64,000 nt of DNA from Rhodocyclaceae bacterium (GCA_029982755.1 JARRBR010000002.1:1-64000); one strand, 5' to 3'. Counted from the stretch's first letter, positions 13,775 to 23,363 are shown. The notes: a model not told the origin generated them from the letters alone. A program made the numbers and translations.

Positions 13775-13978
13775 GGAAATCGTGGGCCTGGACGCCCGTC
13801 TTGACGATAGGTGCCGTCGCACTTCAGTGAGGTTCGTCGACGAGCCGCAGGCCGTTCCGGCGCGGGTTTGTCGACCCGGCATCGAGTCTGCATCGCGGCC
13901 TGCACGAGGTCAAGGTTTCGCGGCGTTGCGTCAAGTTACCGAAGATTTACATGACCGACGAGCCTGATGGGATCTTCG

Positions 13979-14752
13979 TCATCGGTTCGCATCGTCGAGG
14001 TCGAACTCGTGATCTAGAACTACCGAGAGGTGGCGCAGCTCGTCGGTGGTGGCGGCAACTTCGGCACGGATGGCGGGGATGTCCCGGCGATCCAGGGCGC
14101 GTTGCAGCCGTCCGAGGCACTCGTCGAGCCTGTCGGCGCCGATCATGGCTGCGGTACCGGTCAGGGTCTGGCACCACGCCTGCAGGTCGCGGTGATCGAG
14201 CGTGCGCGAGGCCAGTTCGAGCCGGGCGATGCGGTCGGGGGCGAGCTCGTAGAACTGGCGCGCGATCTCGCGCTGCAATTGCCAGTCGGGACCGACGAAA
14301 GCCTCGAAGGAGGGGGCGTCGAAGCCCGACGGCGCAGGCTTGGGCGGTGTGGCGCCGGCATCCGGAAGGATCTGCCGGATGAGCTTCTTCAGCAGCGCGG
14401 GGCGTAAGGGCTTGGTGAACACATGGACCTGCGGCAGATTCAGCAGCGGGCGCATGCTCTCGTGGCTGGCCGCACTGACGACCAGGATCGGCACCTCGAC
14501 CAGGCCGTACTTGCGCTTGACGATGTCGAGGAATTCGAAACCATCGAAGCCCGGCATGTGCAGGTCGAGGATGACGAGGTCGGGCCAGTTCTGCGCCAGG
14601 TAGAGCAGGGCATCGTAGCCGTTCTCCGCGCTCGCGATGCTGATGCCGGGCACCGCCGAGAGCAGCGTCTCGCGGTAGAAGGTCGCGTAGAGCGGATCGT
14701 CCTCGACCACGAGGGCCCGCGGTTGGTCGCTTGCGGTGCTCGGCCTGTCCAT
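13979..14752 (-). CDS. Response regulator receiver protein with degenerate Hpt-like domain
   Basis: The 257-aa product has a receiver domain at about 12-130 with acidic pair D18/D19, phosphoacceptor D63 (ILDLHMP) and the lysine of the FTKPLRP motif. The C-terminal 100 residues resemble an Hpt domain, but the usual AHxLKGSA is written CQTLTGTA, so the phosphorylatable histidine is a glutamine and the lysine a threonine. It is last in a minus-strand signalling operon, 18 bases after the HD-GYP gene, and probably receives phosphate from the kinase of that operon. Confidence 0.8.
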   Translation of the reverse strand: MDRPSTASDQPRALVVEDDPLYATFYRETLLSAVPGISIASAENGYDALLYLAQNWPDLVILDLHMPGFDGFEFLDIVKRKYGLVEVPILVVSAASHESMRPLLNLPQVHVFTKPLRPALLKKLIRQILPDAGATPPKPAPSGFDAPSFEAFVGPDWQLQREIARQFYELAPDRIARLELASRTLDHRDLQAWCQTLTGTAAMIGADRLDECLGRLQRALDRRDIPAIRAEVAATTDELRHLSVVLDHEFDLDDANR

Positions 14753-14770
14753 GCTTGCTGGATACCTGGT

Positions 14771-15532
14771 CTAGTGGGAGGGGCCGACGGCTGCGGTGCC
14801 GCCGTCGAGTTGATCCGCAGTCGTACGCTTGTCGATCCGCTTTCGCAGCGCCACGAGCTGGGGAAATTGCGTGACCGTGACGTCCACGATGGCGGGGTCG
14901 AAGTGCGATCCGCGGCCAGCCTTGATCATGGACAGCACCTCATCCTCGCCGAGTGCCGGGCGGTAGCAGCGGTCCATCATCAGCGCATCGAGGAAATCCG
15001 CGACCGCCACGATGCGGGCGCACAGCGGAATCTCCAGCTCGAGGACGCCGGAGGGATAGCCGCTGCCGTTCCAGCGCTCATGGTGGCCCAGCGCGATCTC
15101 GGCGGCCATCTGCAGCACCGGAACGTCGGTGCCGCCGAGGATCTGGGCGCCGATCAGCGAGTGGGTTTCCATGATCCTGCGCTCGTCCGTGGTCAGCGGA
15201 CCGGGCTTCTTGAGGATGTGGTCGGGAATGCCGATCTTGCTGACGTCGTGCATCGGCGCCGCCTGGACGATCAGTTCGCACCACTCGGCAGCTTGCCCGA
15301 GCGCCTGCGCGAGCACGCCGGACAGCGCGCCGATGCGCTCGATGTGGGCGCCCGTATCCCCGTCCTTGTACTCGGCAGCGAGCGCCAGCTTCGACAGGGT
15401 GATCCGGTGGGCATGTGCGAGCCGCCGGTAGGCCTGCTCCCGCTGCTTGCGCAGCTGGTGCATGTCCTGCACGTAGCGCAGCAGCTGGGACTGGTCGAGA
15501 TCGCTGGCCGGGGATGGGGAAGGGGCTTCCAT
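14771..15532 (-). CDS. HD-GYP domain protein (cyclic-di-GMP phosphodiesterase type)
   Basis: The 253-aa product shows the full HD-GYP pattern: HIERIG near 63, HDVSKIGIPD with H95, D96 and K99, and HHERWNGSGYP at 150-160. Such enzymes hydrolyse cyclic di-GMP. It has no receiver domain of its own, only a short N-terminal helical segment, so control probably comes through partners in the operon. It starts 6 bases after the histidine kinase stop and is followed by the receiver-Hpt gene. Confidence 0.85.
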   Translation of the reverse strand: MEAPSPSPASDLDQSQLLRYVQDMHQLRKQREQAYRRLAHAHRITLSKLALAAEYKDGDTGAHIERIGALSGVLAQALGQAAEWCELIVQAAPMHDVSKIGIPDHILKKPGPLTTDERRIMETHSLIGAQILGGTDVPVLQMAAEIALGHHERWNGSGYPSGVLELEIPLCARIVAVADFLDALMMDRCYRPALGEDEVLSMIKAGRGSHFDPAIVDVTVTQFPQLVALRKRIDKRTTADQLDGGTAAVGPSH

Positions 15533-15538
15533 GCGGGA

Positions 15539-18493
15539 TCAGGTGGACGGGGTGATCTGGGTATCGTGATGCGCGGTCCGCATGTCTTCGACGTGAGCGG
15601 GGGCGAGCGGGAACCATAGGGTAACGCAGGTGCCGACGTCCGGGACGCTTTCGAGGGTCACGCTGCCGCCGTGGACCGTCATGATCTCCTTGACCAGCGG
15701 CAGGCCAAGGCCGGTGCCCGGGATGTGTCCGGAGCGATCGCTGCGGTAGAAGCGTTCGAAGGCGTGGCTGCAGTCCTCGGCATTCATGCCGAGGCCGTGG
15801 TCGCGCACCGCCACACCGATGAAGCCCAGCCCCTCCGGGTGTTCGGTGTGGACGGCGAGTTCGATGTCGCCCCCGCCCGGCGAGAACTTGCAGGCGTTGG
15901 AGAGCAGGTTGAGCAGCGCCTGCTGGAACTTCGCCCGGTCCATGCGGATCGTCGGCAGCTCCGGCGGCAGTTCGAGCACCAGCCGGTGGGTGTCGTCGGG
16001 GATCAGGAAGGCGGCAAGCGCTTCATCGATCGCCTGGCGCAGCGGCACGTCGTCGAAGCGGAAGCTCTCCGCGCGCCGTGCCTCGATCCGGGCGAGGTCG
16101 AGCAGATCGGTCAGCAGGTCGGTGAGCCGGTGCGCCTGGCGATTGATGGTGGCGAGCAGTTCCCGCGTCTTGTCCTCGTCGTACCGGCGCATCATCAGCA
16201 GCTCGGAGAAGCCCATGATGCTGGACATCGGGGTGCGCAGTTCGTGGGCCGCGGTGTTCAGAAACTCGCTCTTCATGCGGTCGAGCTCCGCTTCGCGGGT
16301 GACGTCGCGGTAATAGAGCACCAGCGAGGCCGAGCTCGCCCCGCAATAGCGGTAGGTCTGGCGCAGCATGCAGGGCTTGGGCCGGACGATCCGGAGGAGG
16401 CTGTCCTGGGCGAGATCGTCCCCGCTCCTGGCCGCATCGGGCGCAGGGTCGGGAAGGCGGAGCAAACCATGGCCGTTCTCGAGCAGGCCGCTGACATGCG
16501 CGCCGAATTCGGCGATCGTGATGCCGGTGAGTGCGCCGATGCTGGTGCCGAAAATGCGTTCGGCGGCGGCGTTCACGTAGCTGAGCCGCCCGTCCTTGTC
16601 GAAGCAGACCAGCGGGTCGGGGCTGAGGGTGAACACCGCATCGAAGCGTGACAGCCATTCGAGCAGCAGATCTTCGGTCCGACGCCGCTCGGTGATGTCG
16701 CTCTGCACGCCGACGTAGTGCGTCACCTCGCCGCTGAGCGGATTGACCAGAGGCGAGATGGACAGCTCGTTCCAGTACAGGGCGCCGTCCTTGCGGTAGT
16801 TGCGCAGCGTCACCGCACAGGCCTGGCGTGCGGCCACCGCCTCGTCCAGCTGTGCGAGCTCGGGCTGGTCGCGGTCGTCGCGATGGAGCAGACGCGGATT
16901 CCTTCCGGCCACCTCGGCGAAGCTGTAACCGGTGATGTCCTCGAAGGCGCGGTTGACGTAGATGATCGGATTGTCCGGCTGCTGCAGGTCGGTGATGACG
17001 ATGCCGTTCTGCACGGCCTGCAGCGCCCGGTCGCGCAGGGCGATGGCCAGACTGGTTTCATGGCGCCGGGTGACGTCTGTGACCAGAACGATGGCGTGCG
17101 GCACCTGCTCGGCGTCGTCGACCGTCATGGGCGAGATCGAGATCTCGATGAACGCTTCGCTGTCGTCGGCGCGCCGATGCGTCAGCAGGATCGGTTCGCC
17201 GAAGCCGCGTTCCGCTTCGATAGCCGTCCCGGCGCTGCCCGGAAAGACTTCCGCGGGCCACAGGGCACCGACCACCTCGGCGGCGGCGAAGCCGGTGATG
17301 TGAAGGAAGGCGGAATTGGCGTAATGCACGCGCTGGCCGTCATCGACCTGGCGCAGGATCAACACCCCGCTTTCCGTCGACGCCAGCGCCTGTTCCTTGA
17401 GCATGCGCTCGCGTTCCGAGTGGGCGACCTCGCTGGTACGGGCCTCGAGCGTGGCAGCGAGCTGGCGCTGGGTGTCGCGGAGTGCGGCGATCATGCGATA
17501 GACGGTGGCGGTGAGCAGCCGGAAGCGGTCCCCGTCGCCGGGGATCTCGGTGACCGCCGGCAGCGCGTCGAGTTCGCCCGCGGCGACCCGGGCTGCGGTG
17601 TGCTCGAGCTCGCTGAGCGGCTCGGCGATGATCAGCGCGAGGCGACGGCTCTGCCACGCCACCAGGGCGAAGATGCCGACGCCGATCGCGAGGAAGGCGG
17701 CCATCAGCCAGTAGATCGGGCGATTGGCGAGCTGGCGGTCCATCGCGACTTCGATGGCGAGCGGCAGATTCGAGCCGGCGACGGCGGACAGGGGGGCCAG
17801 ATGGGCGAGTTCGTCGTGTTCGCCGGCGGCGCCGCTTCCTGCGCCGGCGCTCGCGTCGGTCCGTTTCAGGCGCACGGCGTAGCGTCCATCGACCGCCTTC
17901 GTCGCTGCCGCGAACACGCCCTCGAGATCGAGGTCGGCCACGAGCGCGCCTTCGAAACTGCCGGTCGGAAGAAAGGCGATGGGTGCGGCGAGGCTGAGAT
18001 GCAGCGCGTGATCCGGGCTGGCCGGCGTGAGCGTGACGTGACCCTCCTCGATGATTCGCTGCAGCTGTTGGCCTTGTTCGGCGCGCCAGCGTTGTTCCCG
18101 GTCGCTGCCCTGCTCGAGCAGCTGCCCGCGGAAATCGGTCAGCACCAGCGTGGTGATGGCGGGGGAGGCGTCACAGATATCCTGCAGGATCGGCTGGATG
18201 TATCGACTGCGCTCACCCGAGTCGGACAGTGCGTTGCTGAAGATCGTCTGCTTCGAGGCCGAAGCGATCTTGTCGACGAGTGCATCGAGCCGGGTCTCGA
18301 AGGCGAAGCGGACCACGGTGGCCGATTCGCGCAGATCGGCCTCGATCTTGCCGGTCATCAGCGAATGCAGGGCCGCGTAGGACAGGATCAGCACCGGCAC
18401 CATGACACCCGCCGTCAGCAGTGCCGACAGCATGGTGATGCGGGCCGCCAGGCCGGCGCGTCTCCAGCGCCTGGAGCGGGTGAATGGGATCAA
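15539..18493 (-). CDS. Membrane sensor histidine kinase with three PAS domains
   Basis: About 984 aa. A membrane segment near 25-45 (MLSALLTAGVMVPVLILSYA), a periplasmic sensor region, a second segment around YWLMAAFLAIGVGIFALVAW, a HAMP-like linker, then three PAS domains (YANSAFLHITGF, YVNRAFEDITGY, YVNAAAERIFGT). HisKA carries HELRTPMSSIMGF; the ATPase has NLLSNACKFSPGG, GLGM and GTGLGLPLV. The reading frame stays open upstream into the binding-protein gene, but that part is shadow. I prefer the TTG at 18493, which overlaps the upstream stop as TTGA; ATG 18433 is the alternative and would cut the N-terminal charge. The neighbouring binding protein is a likely ligand sensor. Confidence 0.82.
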   Translation of the reverse strand: MIPFTRSRRWRRAGLAARITMLSALLTAGVMVPVLILSYAALHSLMTGKIEADLRESATVVRFAFETRLDALVDKIASASKQTIFSNALSDSGERSRYIQPILQDICDASPAITTLVLTDFRGQLLEQGSDREQRWRAEQGQQLQRIIEEGHVTLTPASPDHALHLSLAAPIAFLPTGSFEGALVADLDLEGVFAAATKAVDGRYAVRLKRTDASAGAGSGAAGEHDELAHLAPLSAVAGSNLPLAIEVAMDRQLANRPIYWLMAAFLAIGVGIFALVAWQSRRLALIIAEPLSELEHTAARVAAGELDALPAVTEIPGDGDRFRLLTATVYRMIAALRDTQRQLAATLEARTSEVAHSERERMLKEQALASTESGVLILRQVDDGQRVHYANSAFLHITGFAAAEVVGALWPAEVFPGSAGTAIEAERGFGEPILLTHRRADDSEAFIEISISPMTVDDAEQVPHAIVLVTDVTRRHETSLAIALRDRALQAVQNGIVITDLQQPDNPIIYVNRAFEDITGYSFAEVAGRNPRLLHRDDRDQPELAQLDEAVAARQACAVTLRNYRKDGALYWNELSISPLVNPLSGEVTHYVGVQSDITERRRTEDLLLEWLSRFDAVFTLSPDPLVCFDKDGRLSYVNAAAERIFGTSIGALTGITIAEFGAHVSGLLENGHGLLRLPDPAPDAARSGDDLAQDSLLRIVRPKPCMLRQTYRYCGASSASLVLYYRDVTREAELDRMKSEFLNTAAHELRTPMSSIMGFSELLMMRRYDEDKTRELLATINRQAHRLTDLLTDLLDLARIEARRAESFRFDDVPLRQAIDEALAAFLIPDDTHRLVLELPPELPTIRMDRAKFQQALLNLLSNACKFSPGGGDIELAVHTEHPEGLGFIGVAVRDHGLGMNAEDCSHAFERFYRSDRSGHIPGTGLGLPLVKEIMTVHGGSVTLESVPDVGTCVTLWFPLAPAHVEDMRTAHHDTQITPST

Positions 18494-19737
18494 GGCCAAC
18501 GCGACGACCTCTTGACCTCGGCCGGGACGAGGCGGCCGCTCGGCTCGAAGCGACAGAGCAGCACGTCGCCGACATCGAGCGCCTCGTGGCGCGCGCGCGT
18601 GAACGCGGGGGCGAAGCGGCGGACTACGCCCGAGTGCGCGGGCAGGTGCTCGAGGGCTTCGTGGATCGCTGGCCGGCGCGTGCTGCCGGCCTGGTCGATG
18701 GCGAGCGCGAGCAGGCCGACAAGGTCGTATGCGGGGCCGATGGCGGTCGCCGAGGGTACCTGGAGCGGATCGTCGACACCGAAATGCGCCGCCGCAAGCT
18801 GCGCCAGGCGGGTGCCGCGGGCGCCCTGCGCACGGGCGAAGCTGAAGGACTGCACGACCTCCAGGTCCACCTCCGCGAGGGCTGGCCCACACAGCTCGGA
18901 GAAATGGCCGCCGGTGATGCCCCAGTGGCTGAAGATCGGCCGGCGGTCGGCGACCCGCATCTGCGCCAGCGCCTTCACCAGCGTGGCACCCTCCCGTTCG
19001 TTGGCCACCAGCAGGATGGCCTCGGCGCCCTTCTCGCGCAGGCTGCGATAGCTCTCGTCGATCAGCCGGTCGCTTCCCCAGCGATGCCATTCGACGCCCA
19101 CCACCGTCAGGGCAAAATCCGGGTCGAGCGTGAGCCTGCGTTCGGCGAAGAACAGACAGCGCCGCCCCCAGGCCGTGGTGGGCAGGATGAGTCCGATCCT
19201 GCGCAGCCCCCGGGCGGCGATCGTTTCCAGCAGGGCCTGCATGGCGATGCTGTCGCGCAGGCCGAGGCGAAAGGCGTAGTTGGGCGAGCGATGGTTGTCG
19301 ACGATCGCATCCGCCGCCGACCCGGGCGCGAGCAAGGGCAGTTGGAGGTCGTGGATGTGCGGCAATTGCTCGAGCGCGACCGTCGAGAATCTGCTGCATA
19401 CGTAGGCCGTCATGTCGGGCAGGCCCGCCAGGTACTCCACGTTGGCGACCCCGCGCGCCGGCACGCTGCGGTTGTCGGTGGTCACGAGCTGCAGCGGTCG
19501 CCCACCGAGCACGCCGCCCGCGGCGTTGATGTCGTCGATGGCGGTCTGCGCACCGAAACGAATGCCATCATCCGCGGTGCTGCTGCGGTCGGAAAACTCC
19601 GCATCCAGCCCGATCAGTACCGGCGCCGCCCTGCCGAAGGCGCGGGGAGGAAGGCTGAGCGCCAGCAGCGCGGCGCATCCTGCCCGCAGGATGCCGCGGC
19701 GGTAGGACGACGGCGTGGGCATCGGCTTGCGGGGCAC
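18490..19737 (-). CDS. Periplasmic ligand-binding protein (branched-chain amino acid type) of a sensor operon
   Basis: The 415-aa product has a basic N terminus and a hydrophobic signal (RAGCAALLALSLPP), then the type I periplasmic binding fold: PVLIGLDAEFSDRSS, AIDDINAAGGVLGGRPLQL and a C-terminal region with GPAYDLVGLLALAID. The fold binds amino acids, ureas or aromatic acids in ABC import. No transporter genes are nearby; instead it lies between a response regulator and a histidine kinase, so it probably presents a ligand to the kinase. GTG 19737 follows the regulator stop directly; ATG 19722 is an alternative start. Confidence 0.82.
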   Translation of the reverse strand: MPRKPMPTPSSYRRGILRAGCAALLALSLPPRAFGRAAPVLIGLDAEFSDRSSTADDGIRFGAQTAIDDINAAGGVLGGRPLQLVTTDNRSVPARGVANVEYLAGLPDMTAYVCSRFSTVALEQLPHIHDLQLPLLAPGSAADAIVDNHRSPNYAFRLGLRDSIAMQALLETIAARGLRRIGLILPTTAWGRRCLFFAERRLTLDPDFALTVVGVEWHRWGSDRLIDESYRSLREKGAEAILLVANEREGATLVKALAQMRVADRRPIFSHWGITGGHFSELCGPALAEVDLEVVQSFSFARAQGARGTRLAQLAAAHFGVDDPLQVPSATAIGPAYDLVGLLALAIDQAGSTRRPAIHEALEHLPAHSGVVRRFAPAFTRARHEALDVGDVLLCRFEPSGRLVPAEVKRSSRWP

Positions 19738-20118
19738 TCAGCTCACAGTGGTGCCGGTGAGGCGTTCGACGGTCTCGATCAGTTGCAGCGGGCTGAACGG
19801 TTTGGTCAGGTACGCGGTGCACCCGGCGCGCCGTCCGGCCTCGATGTCCGCCTGCTGGCCGCGCGCGGTGAGCATGACGATCGGCGTCGCGGCAAGTTCG
19901 GGTTCGGCGCGAACGCGCTCGCACACCTGAAAGCCATCGAGCCTGCCCGGCATCATGACGTCGAGCAGCACGATGTCCGGGTGCAGTGCCTTGATCATCT
20001 TGAGGGCCGCTTCGCCATTGTCCGCCTCGTGGACCTCGAAGCCGTCGTAGTCCATGGTCATGCAGATCAGCTTGCGGATCTCGGGCTGATCCTCGACGAC
20101 GAGAATGATCCTGTTCAT
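19738..20118 (-). CDS. CheY-like response regulator
   Basis: The 126-aa product is a lone receiver domain: acidic residues E9/D10, phosphoacceptor D53 (VLLDVMMPG), threonine in MLTARG and K106 in TKPFSP. There is no output domain. It heads the minus-strand operon regulator, binding protein, kinase, HD-GYP, receiver-Hpt, with no gap to the next gene. It likely passes the signal to another protein such as the HD-GYP enzyme. Confidence 0.9.
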   Translation of the reverse strand: MNRIILVVEDQPEIRKLICMTMDYDGFEVHEADNGEAALKMIKALHPDIVLLDVMMPGRLDGFQVCERVRAEPELAATPIVMLTARGQQADIEAGRRAGCTAYLTKPFSPLQLIETVERLTGTTVS

Positions 20119-20416
20119 GTTCGGGACTGGTTGTGCGAGTTACGGGTGGAAAAACGTAAGATTACCGTTGGCAACCCTGCGAGCCCCCCTCACGGGGCTG
20201 GGGCCACATGGGGGCGGCTCGCAGGCCGGAATTCTAGCGGCACCTGAAGACTCGACCCGTTAAATACTGCCTGAAGGGGAGGATTGGTCCGCCCGAACCC
20301 GATCCGGATCGGAGCGGGCCAGGGGGCAGTGTTCGATCGGCGAGGACCTGCCTTGCTGGCGGCGAGCACGCCCGCGAGCTCTGCGCGTCGTCCGGGCCGC
20401 TTCAGGCAGCGCCGGG
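20119..20416. other. Intergenic region between two signalling genes
   Basis: This stretch of 298 bases separates the head of the sensor operon from the 3' end of the second HD-GYP gene. The part next to 20118 should hold the operon promoter; I see an AT-richer patch (gtggaaaaacgtaagattacc at about 20148-20168) but no clear hexamer pair. No gene is visible. Confidence 0.4.
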
Positions 20417-21346
20417 TCACCCGCGCCGATCGGACGCGGCGGTGGACTGCCGCGCCGACCCGCGGACCGTCAACGGCATGGGCAGCTCGATCTGGCGCCA
20501 CCACGAGCAGGCTTCGTCCGCGCCGGGGAAGGCGCTGCGGCTCTCGGCCGCGAGCGCCCGGATCTGCGCCAGGCGGGGACGCAGCACGCACATCGCACGC
20601 ACCACGCGGGGATCGAACTGCGCCCCGCTGGCCAGGCGCAGCAGGGTGAAGATGCGCTCCTCATCCACGCCGGCACGACCATGGGCCTCGATGGCCAGGG
20701 AGTCGACGAAATCGGCCACCGCGACGATTCGTGCCGCCGAGGGAATGTTCGCGCCCCGGCGCCGTGCCGGGTAGCCGCTGCCATCCCATTTCTCGTGGTG
20801 GTTGAGTGCGATCTGCGCGGCCATCTGCTGGATCGGGCTGTGCGCGCTGTCGAGCAGCTTCGCGCCGGCGATCGGGTGGTCGCGCACCACCGCCCACTCG
20901 TGCGCCGTCAGCGGTCCCTGGCGGTAGAGGATGGCGTCCGGCACCGCGACGTTGCCGATGTCGTGTGCGGCCGCGGCCTCGCACAACATGTCGCACCAGG
21001 TCTCGGACTTGCCGAGCATCCTCGCCAGCAGGGCGGAGATGGCGCCAACGCGCAGGCAGTGTTCGAGCCCGCCGGCTTCGCGCTGCGCGGCGACGAGGAC
21101 GAGATGGCGCATGGCCTGCCGCTGTGCCGCCCGCACCGCACCCAAAGCACGGTTCCTCTCCCCGATCAGGGTCTTGAGGTCGCTGCTGATACGGAACATC
21201 TGCTGGTAGGCCGCGCTGAGTTCCTTCGCATGCCCGCGTGCGTGGGGCCGATCGTGGCTGCTGCTCGATCGGCCCGGCCTGAGCGGGCGTGATGCCGGGC
21301 CGTGGTGAAGCGGGTTTGCAGCATCGGTTTGCGGGGGCAGGTCCAT
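20417..21346 (-). CDS. HD-GYP domain protein with altered metal-site lysine
   Basis: The 309-aa product has HCLRVGA, then HDIGNVAVPD, and HHEKWDGSGYP, the landmarks of HD-GYP enzymes. In the first metal motif the usual HDxxK lysine is asparagine (HDIGN), which may weaken metal or substrate binding. The first 75 residues are low-complexity and His/Arg/Pro-rich. ATG 21346 is chosen as the first start giving a protein-like sequence; its ribosome site is poor. It is transcribed divergently from the histidine kinase gene at 21564. Confidence 0.75.
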   Translation of the reverse strand: MDLPPQTDAANPLHHGPASRPLRPGRSSSSHDRPHARGHAKELSAAYQQMFRISSDLKTLIGERNRALGAVRAAQRQAMRHLVLVAAQREAGGLEHCLRVGAISALLARMLGKSETWCDMLCEAAAAHDIGNVAVPDAILYRQGPLTAHEWAVVRDHPIAGAKLLDSAHSPIQQMAAQIALNHHEKWDGSGYPARRRGANIPSAARIVAVADFVDSLAIEAHGRAGVDEERIFTLLRLASGAQFDPRVVRAMCVLRPRLAQIRALAAESRSAFPGADEACSWWRQIELPMPLTVRGSARQSTAASDRRG

Positions 21347-21563
21347 GGCGGCGGAGGGGGCGGAGTGGGGATGCAAGGAACCAACAGGTGATGTTGCAAT
21401 TTTCAAGAAAGAGGTAAAGATTACGCAATGGACGCCGAGGGCCGAGCGTGATCCAGCACACGCGCAGGCGCTCGCGACGAGACGGCTCCGATGCTGCAAA
21501 TGCCACGGCCGCTGATGGACGAAGCCCATATGATGCGAGCCGCCGTACTGATCGAGAAACGTG

Positions 21564-23330
21564 ATGACTATTGCAGGGACCGGGGCGAACGAGCGCAATG
21601 AGGCAGGCACCAGGGTGCCGCAGGGCACGGCTGCGATCCGCAGCGGGTCCGCGGACGGCGGCGAGTCGTTCGCGGACGGACGCTGGTCGTTGTGGTCGAT
21701 CGCCGCGATCGGCCTGCTGTTGATCGTGAGCTTGTGGACCGCGGTCAGCCTGAAGATCTCCTCAGAGGCGGCCGCCGAGGAGCAGCTGATCCAGCAGCGC
21801 ACGATGAGCCTGGCCCGGGTGTTCGAGGAGCACACGATCCGTACGCTGGCCAGCGTCGATCAGGCGCTGCTGTTCGTGAAGTTCCAGTACGAGGCGATCG
21901 GCGACGCGCTCGACATCGGGTCGGCGGTCAGGCAGGGCATGATCGTCAGCAACCTGTTCAATCAGGTCGGGATCATCAACGCCGACGGCATCTACCACAA
22001 ATCCAATCTGGCGGACTTCGCGCGTGTCGACCTCAAGGATCGCGAGCATTTCCGGGTGCACAAGGATGCCGACACCGGCCAGGTCTTCGTCAGCAAGCCG
22101 GTCCTCGGCCGCGCCACCGGCAAGTGGTCGATCCAGTTGACGCGCCGGATCAATCGCCCGGATGGCAGCTTCGGCGGGGTGGCGGTGATCTCGATCGATC
22201 CTTTCTACTTCATCAGTTTCTACAACGAGGTGGATATCGGAAAGCGCGGCGTCGTCACCCTGGCCGGCCTCGATGGCGTCGTGCGCGCGCGTCGTGCGGG
22301 GGAGTCCACCGCGATCGGACAGGACCTGTCCCAGGGGCCGCTGTTCCGCGGCCTCGCGGAGTCGCCGACGGGCTACTACTCGGCGACCAGCGTGGTCGAC
22401 GGTGTGGTGCGCTCGGTGAGCTACCGCAAGGTGCGCGACCTGCCCCTGGCCGTGCTGGTGGGCGTCGATCGCGAGGAGGCGCTGGCCGGATGGCGCTCGC
22501 GACGCGGGAGCTATCTGGTTTTTGCGGGCGGCATGAGCGTGGTGATCGTCGCCTTCAGCGCGCTCGCGATCGGCCTGCTGCAGCGCCAGCGCCGCATCTC
22601 GGCCGGGCTGCATGACCTGAAGACGCGTGCGGAATCGGCCAACCGGCTCAAGACCGAGTTCCTCGCCGCGGTGTCACACGAACTGCGCACGCCGCTCAAT
22701 GGCGTCATCGCCTATGCCGAGCTGCTGTCGGAGACGCAGGAGAGCGAGGACAACCGCGGCTTTGCGAAAGTGATCGTGGAGAACAGCCAGCATCTGCTCG
22801 CCCTGCTGAACTCCATCCTGGACATGGCGCGGGTGGAGGCGGGCGAGATGCGCCTGCGGCCCGCCGACGTGGAGCTGAGGTCGGTGGTCGAGGACGTGTG
22901 TTCGACCTACCGGCCGATCGCACAGGGAAAGGGGGTCGAACTGGTGTGCTCGGCCAGGGAGACCGTCACGCTGCATTGCGACCGCACGCGGGTGACGCAG
23001 GTGCTGAACAACCTGGTGCACAACGCCTTGAAGTTCACCGATCACGGGCGCGTCAGCGTCGAGGCGGGGCGGGAAGGGGACGACTGCGTGTTCGAGGTCA
23101 GCGACACCGGCTGTGGCATCGATTCGAGCCAGCACGAGCTCATCTTCGAGCGTTTCCGCCAGGCGGATTCGTTCGAGACCCGGCAGCACGGCGGCGCCGG
23201 GCTCGGGCTGGCCTTGTGCCGTGAACTGGCCGAACTGATGGGCGGCGGCATCACCGTGCGCTCGACGCCGGGCGAAGGCAGCGTGTTCCGCTTCTGGATC
23301 CCGGTGGATGCGGGTCAGCGGAATGCATGA
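21564..23330 (+). CDS. Membrane sensor histidine kinase with double-Cache-like sensor
   Basis: 588 aa. A membrane segment near 43-65 (SIAAIGLLLIVSLWTAVSL), a periplasmic region with features of a dCache sensor (FNQVGIINADGIYHKSN, DREHFRVHKDADTGQVFVSK, then VISIDPFYFISFY), a second membrane segment near 315-335, a coiled linker, HisKA with SHELRTPLNGVIAYAELL, and ATPase motifs NNLVHNALKFTDHG, DTGCGI and GGAGLGLALC. No response regulator is directly attached. A GTG three bases earlier is the other start. The ligand is unknown. Confidence 0.88.
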   Translation: MTIAGTGANERNEAGTRVPQGTAAIRSGSADGGESFADGRWSLWSIAAIGLLLIVSLWTAVSLKISSEAAAEEQLIQQRTMSLARVFEEHTIRTLASVDQALLFVKFQYEAIGDALDIGSAVRQGMIVSNLFNQVGIINADGIYHKSNLADFARVDLKDREHFRVHKDADTGQVFVSKPVLGRATGKWSIQLTRRINRPDGSFGGVAVISIDPFYFISFYNEVDIGKRGVVTLAGLDGVVRARRAGESTAIGQDLSQGPLFRGLAESPTGYYSATSVVDGVVRSVSYRKVRDLPLAVLVGVDREEALAGWRSRRGSYLVFAGGMSVVIVAFSALAIGLLQRQRRISAGLHDLKTRAESANRLKTEFLAAVSHELRTPLNGVIAYAELLSETQESEDNRGFAKVIVENSQHLLALLNSILDMARVEAGEMRLRPADVELRSVVEDVCSTYRPIAQGKGVELVCSARETVTLHCDRTRVTQVLNNLVHNALKFTDHGRVSVEAGREGDDCVFEVSDTGCGIDSSQHELIFERFRQADSFETRQHGGAGLGLALCRELAELMGGGITVRSTPGEGSVFRFWIPVDAGQRNA

Positions 23331-23340
23331 GGCGCCCGGC

Positions 23341-23363
23341 GCCCGGCGGCGCGCCGGCCGGGC
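23341..23363. terminator. GC-rich hairpin between convergent genes
   Basis: GCCCGGC (23341-23347) pairs with GCCGGGC (23357-23363), between the histidine kinase end and the minE end. It lacks a T tract, so its efficiency is uncertain; placement between converging genes supports a terminator role. Confidence 0.4.

Noticed and set aside
18494-19399. N-terminal extension of the three-PAS kinase frame
   Set aside because: The extension is out-of-frame shadow of the periplasmic binding protein gene, which has clear domain structure.
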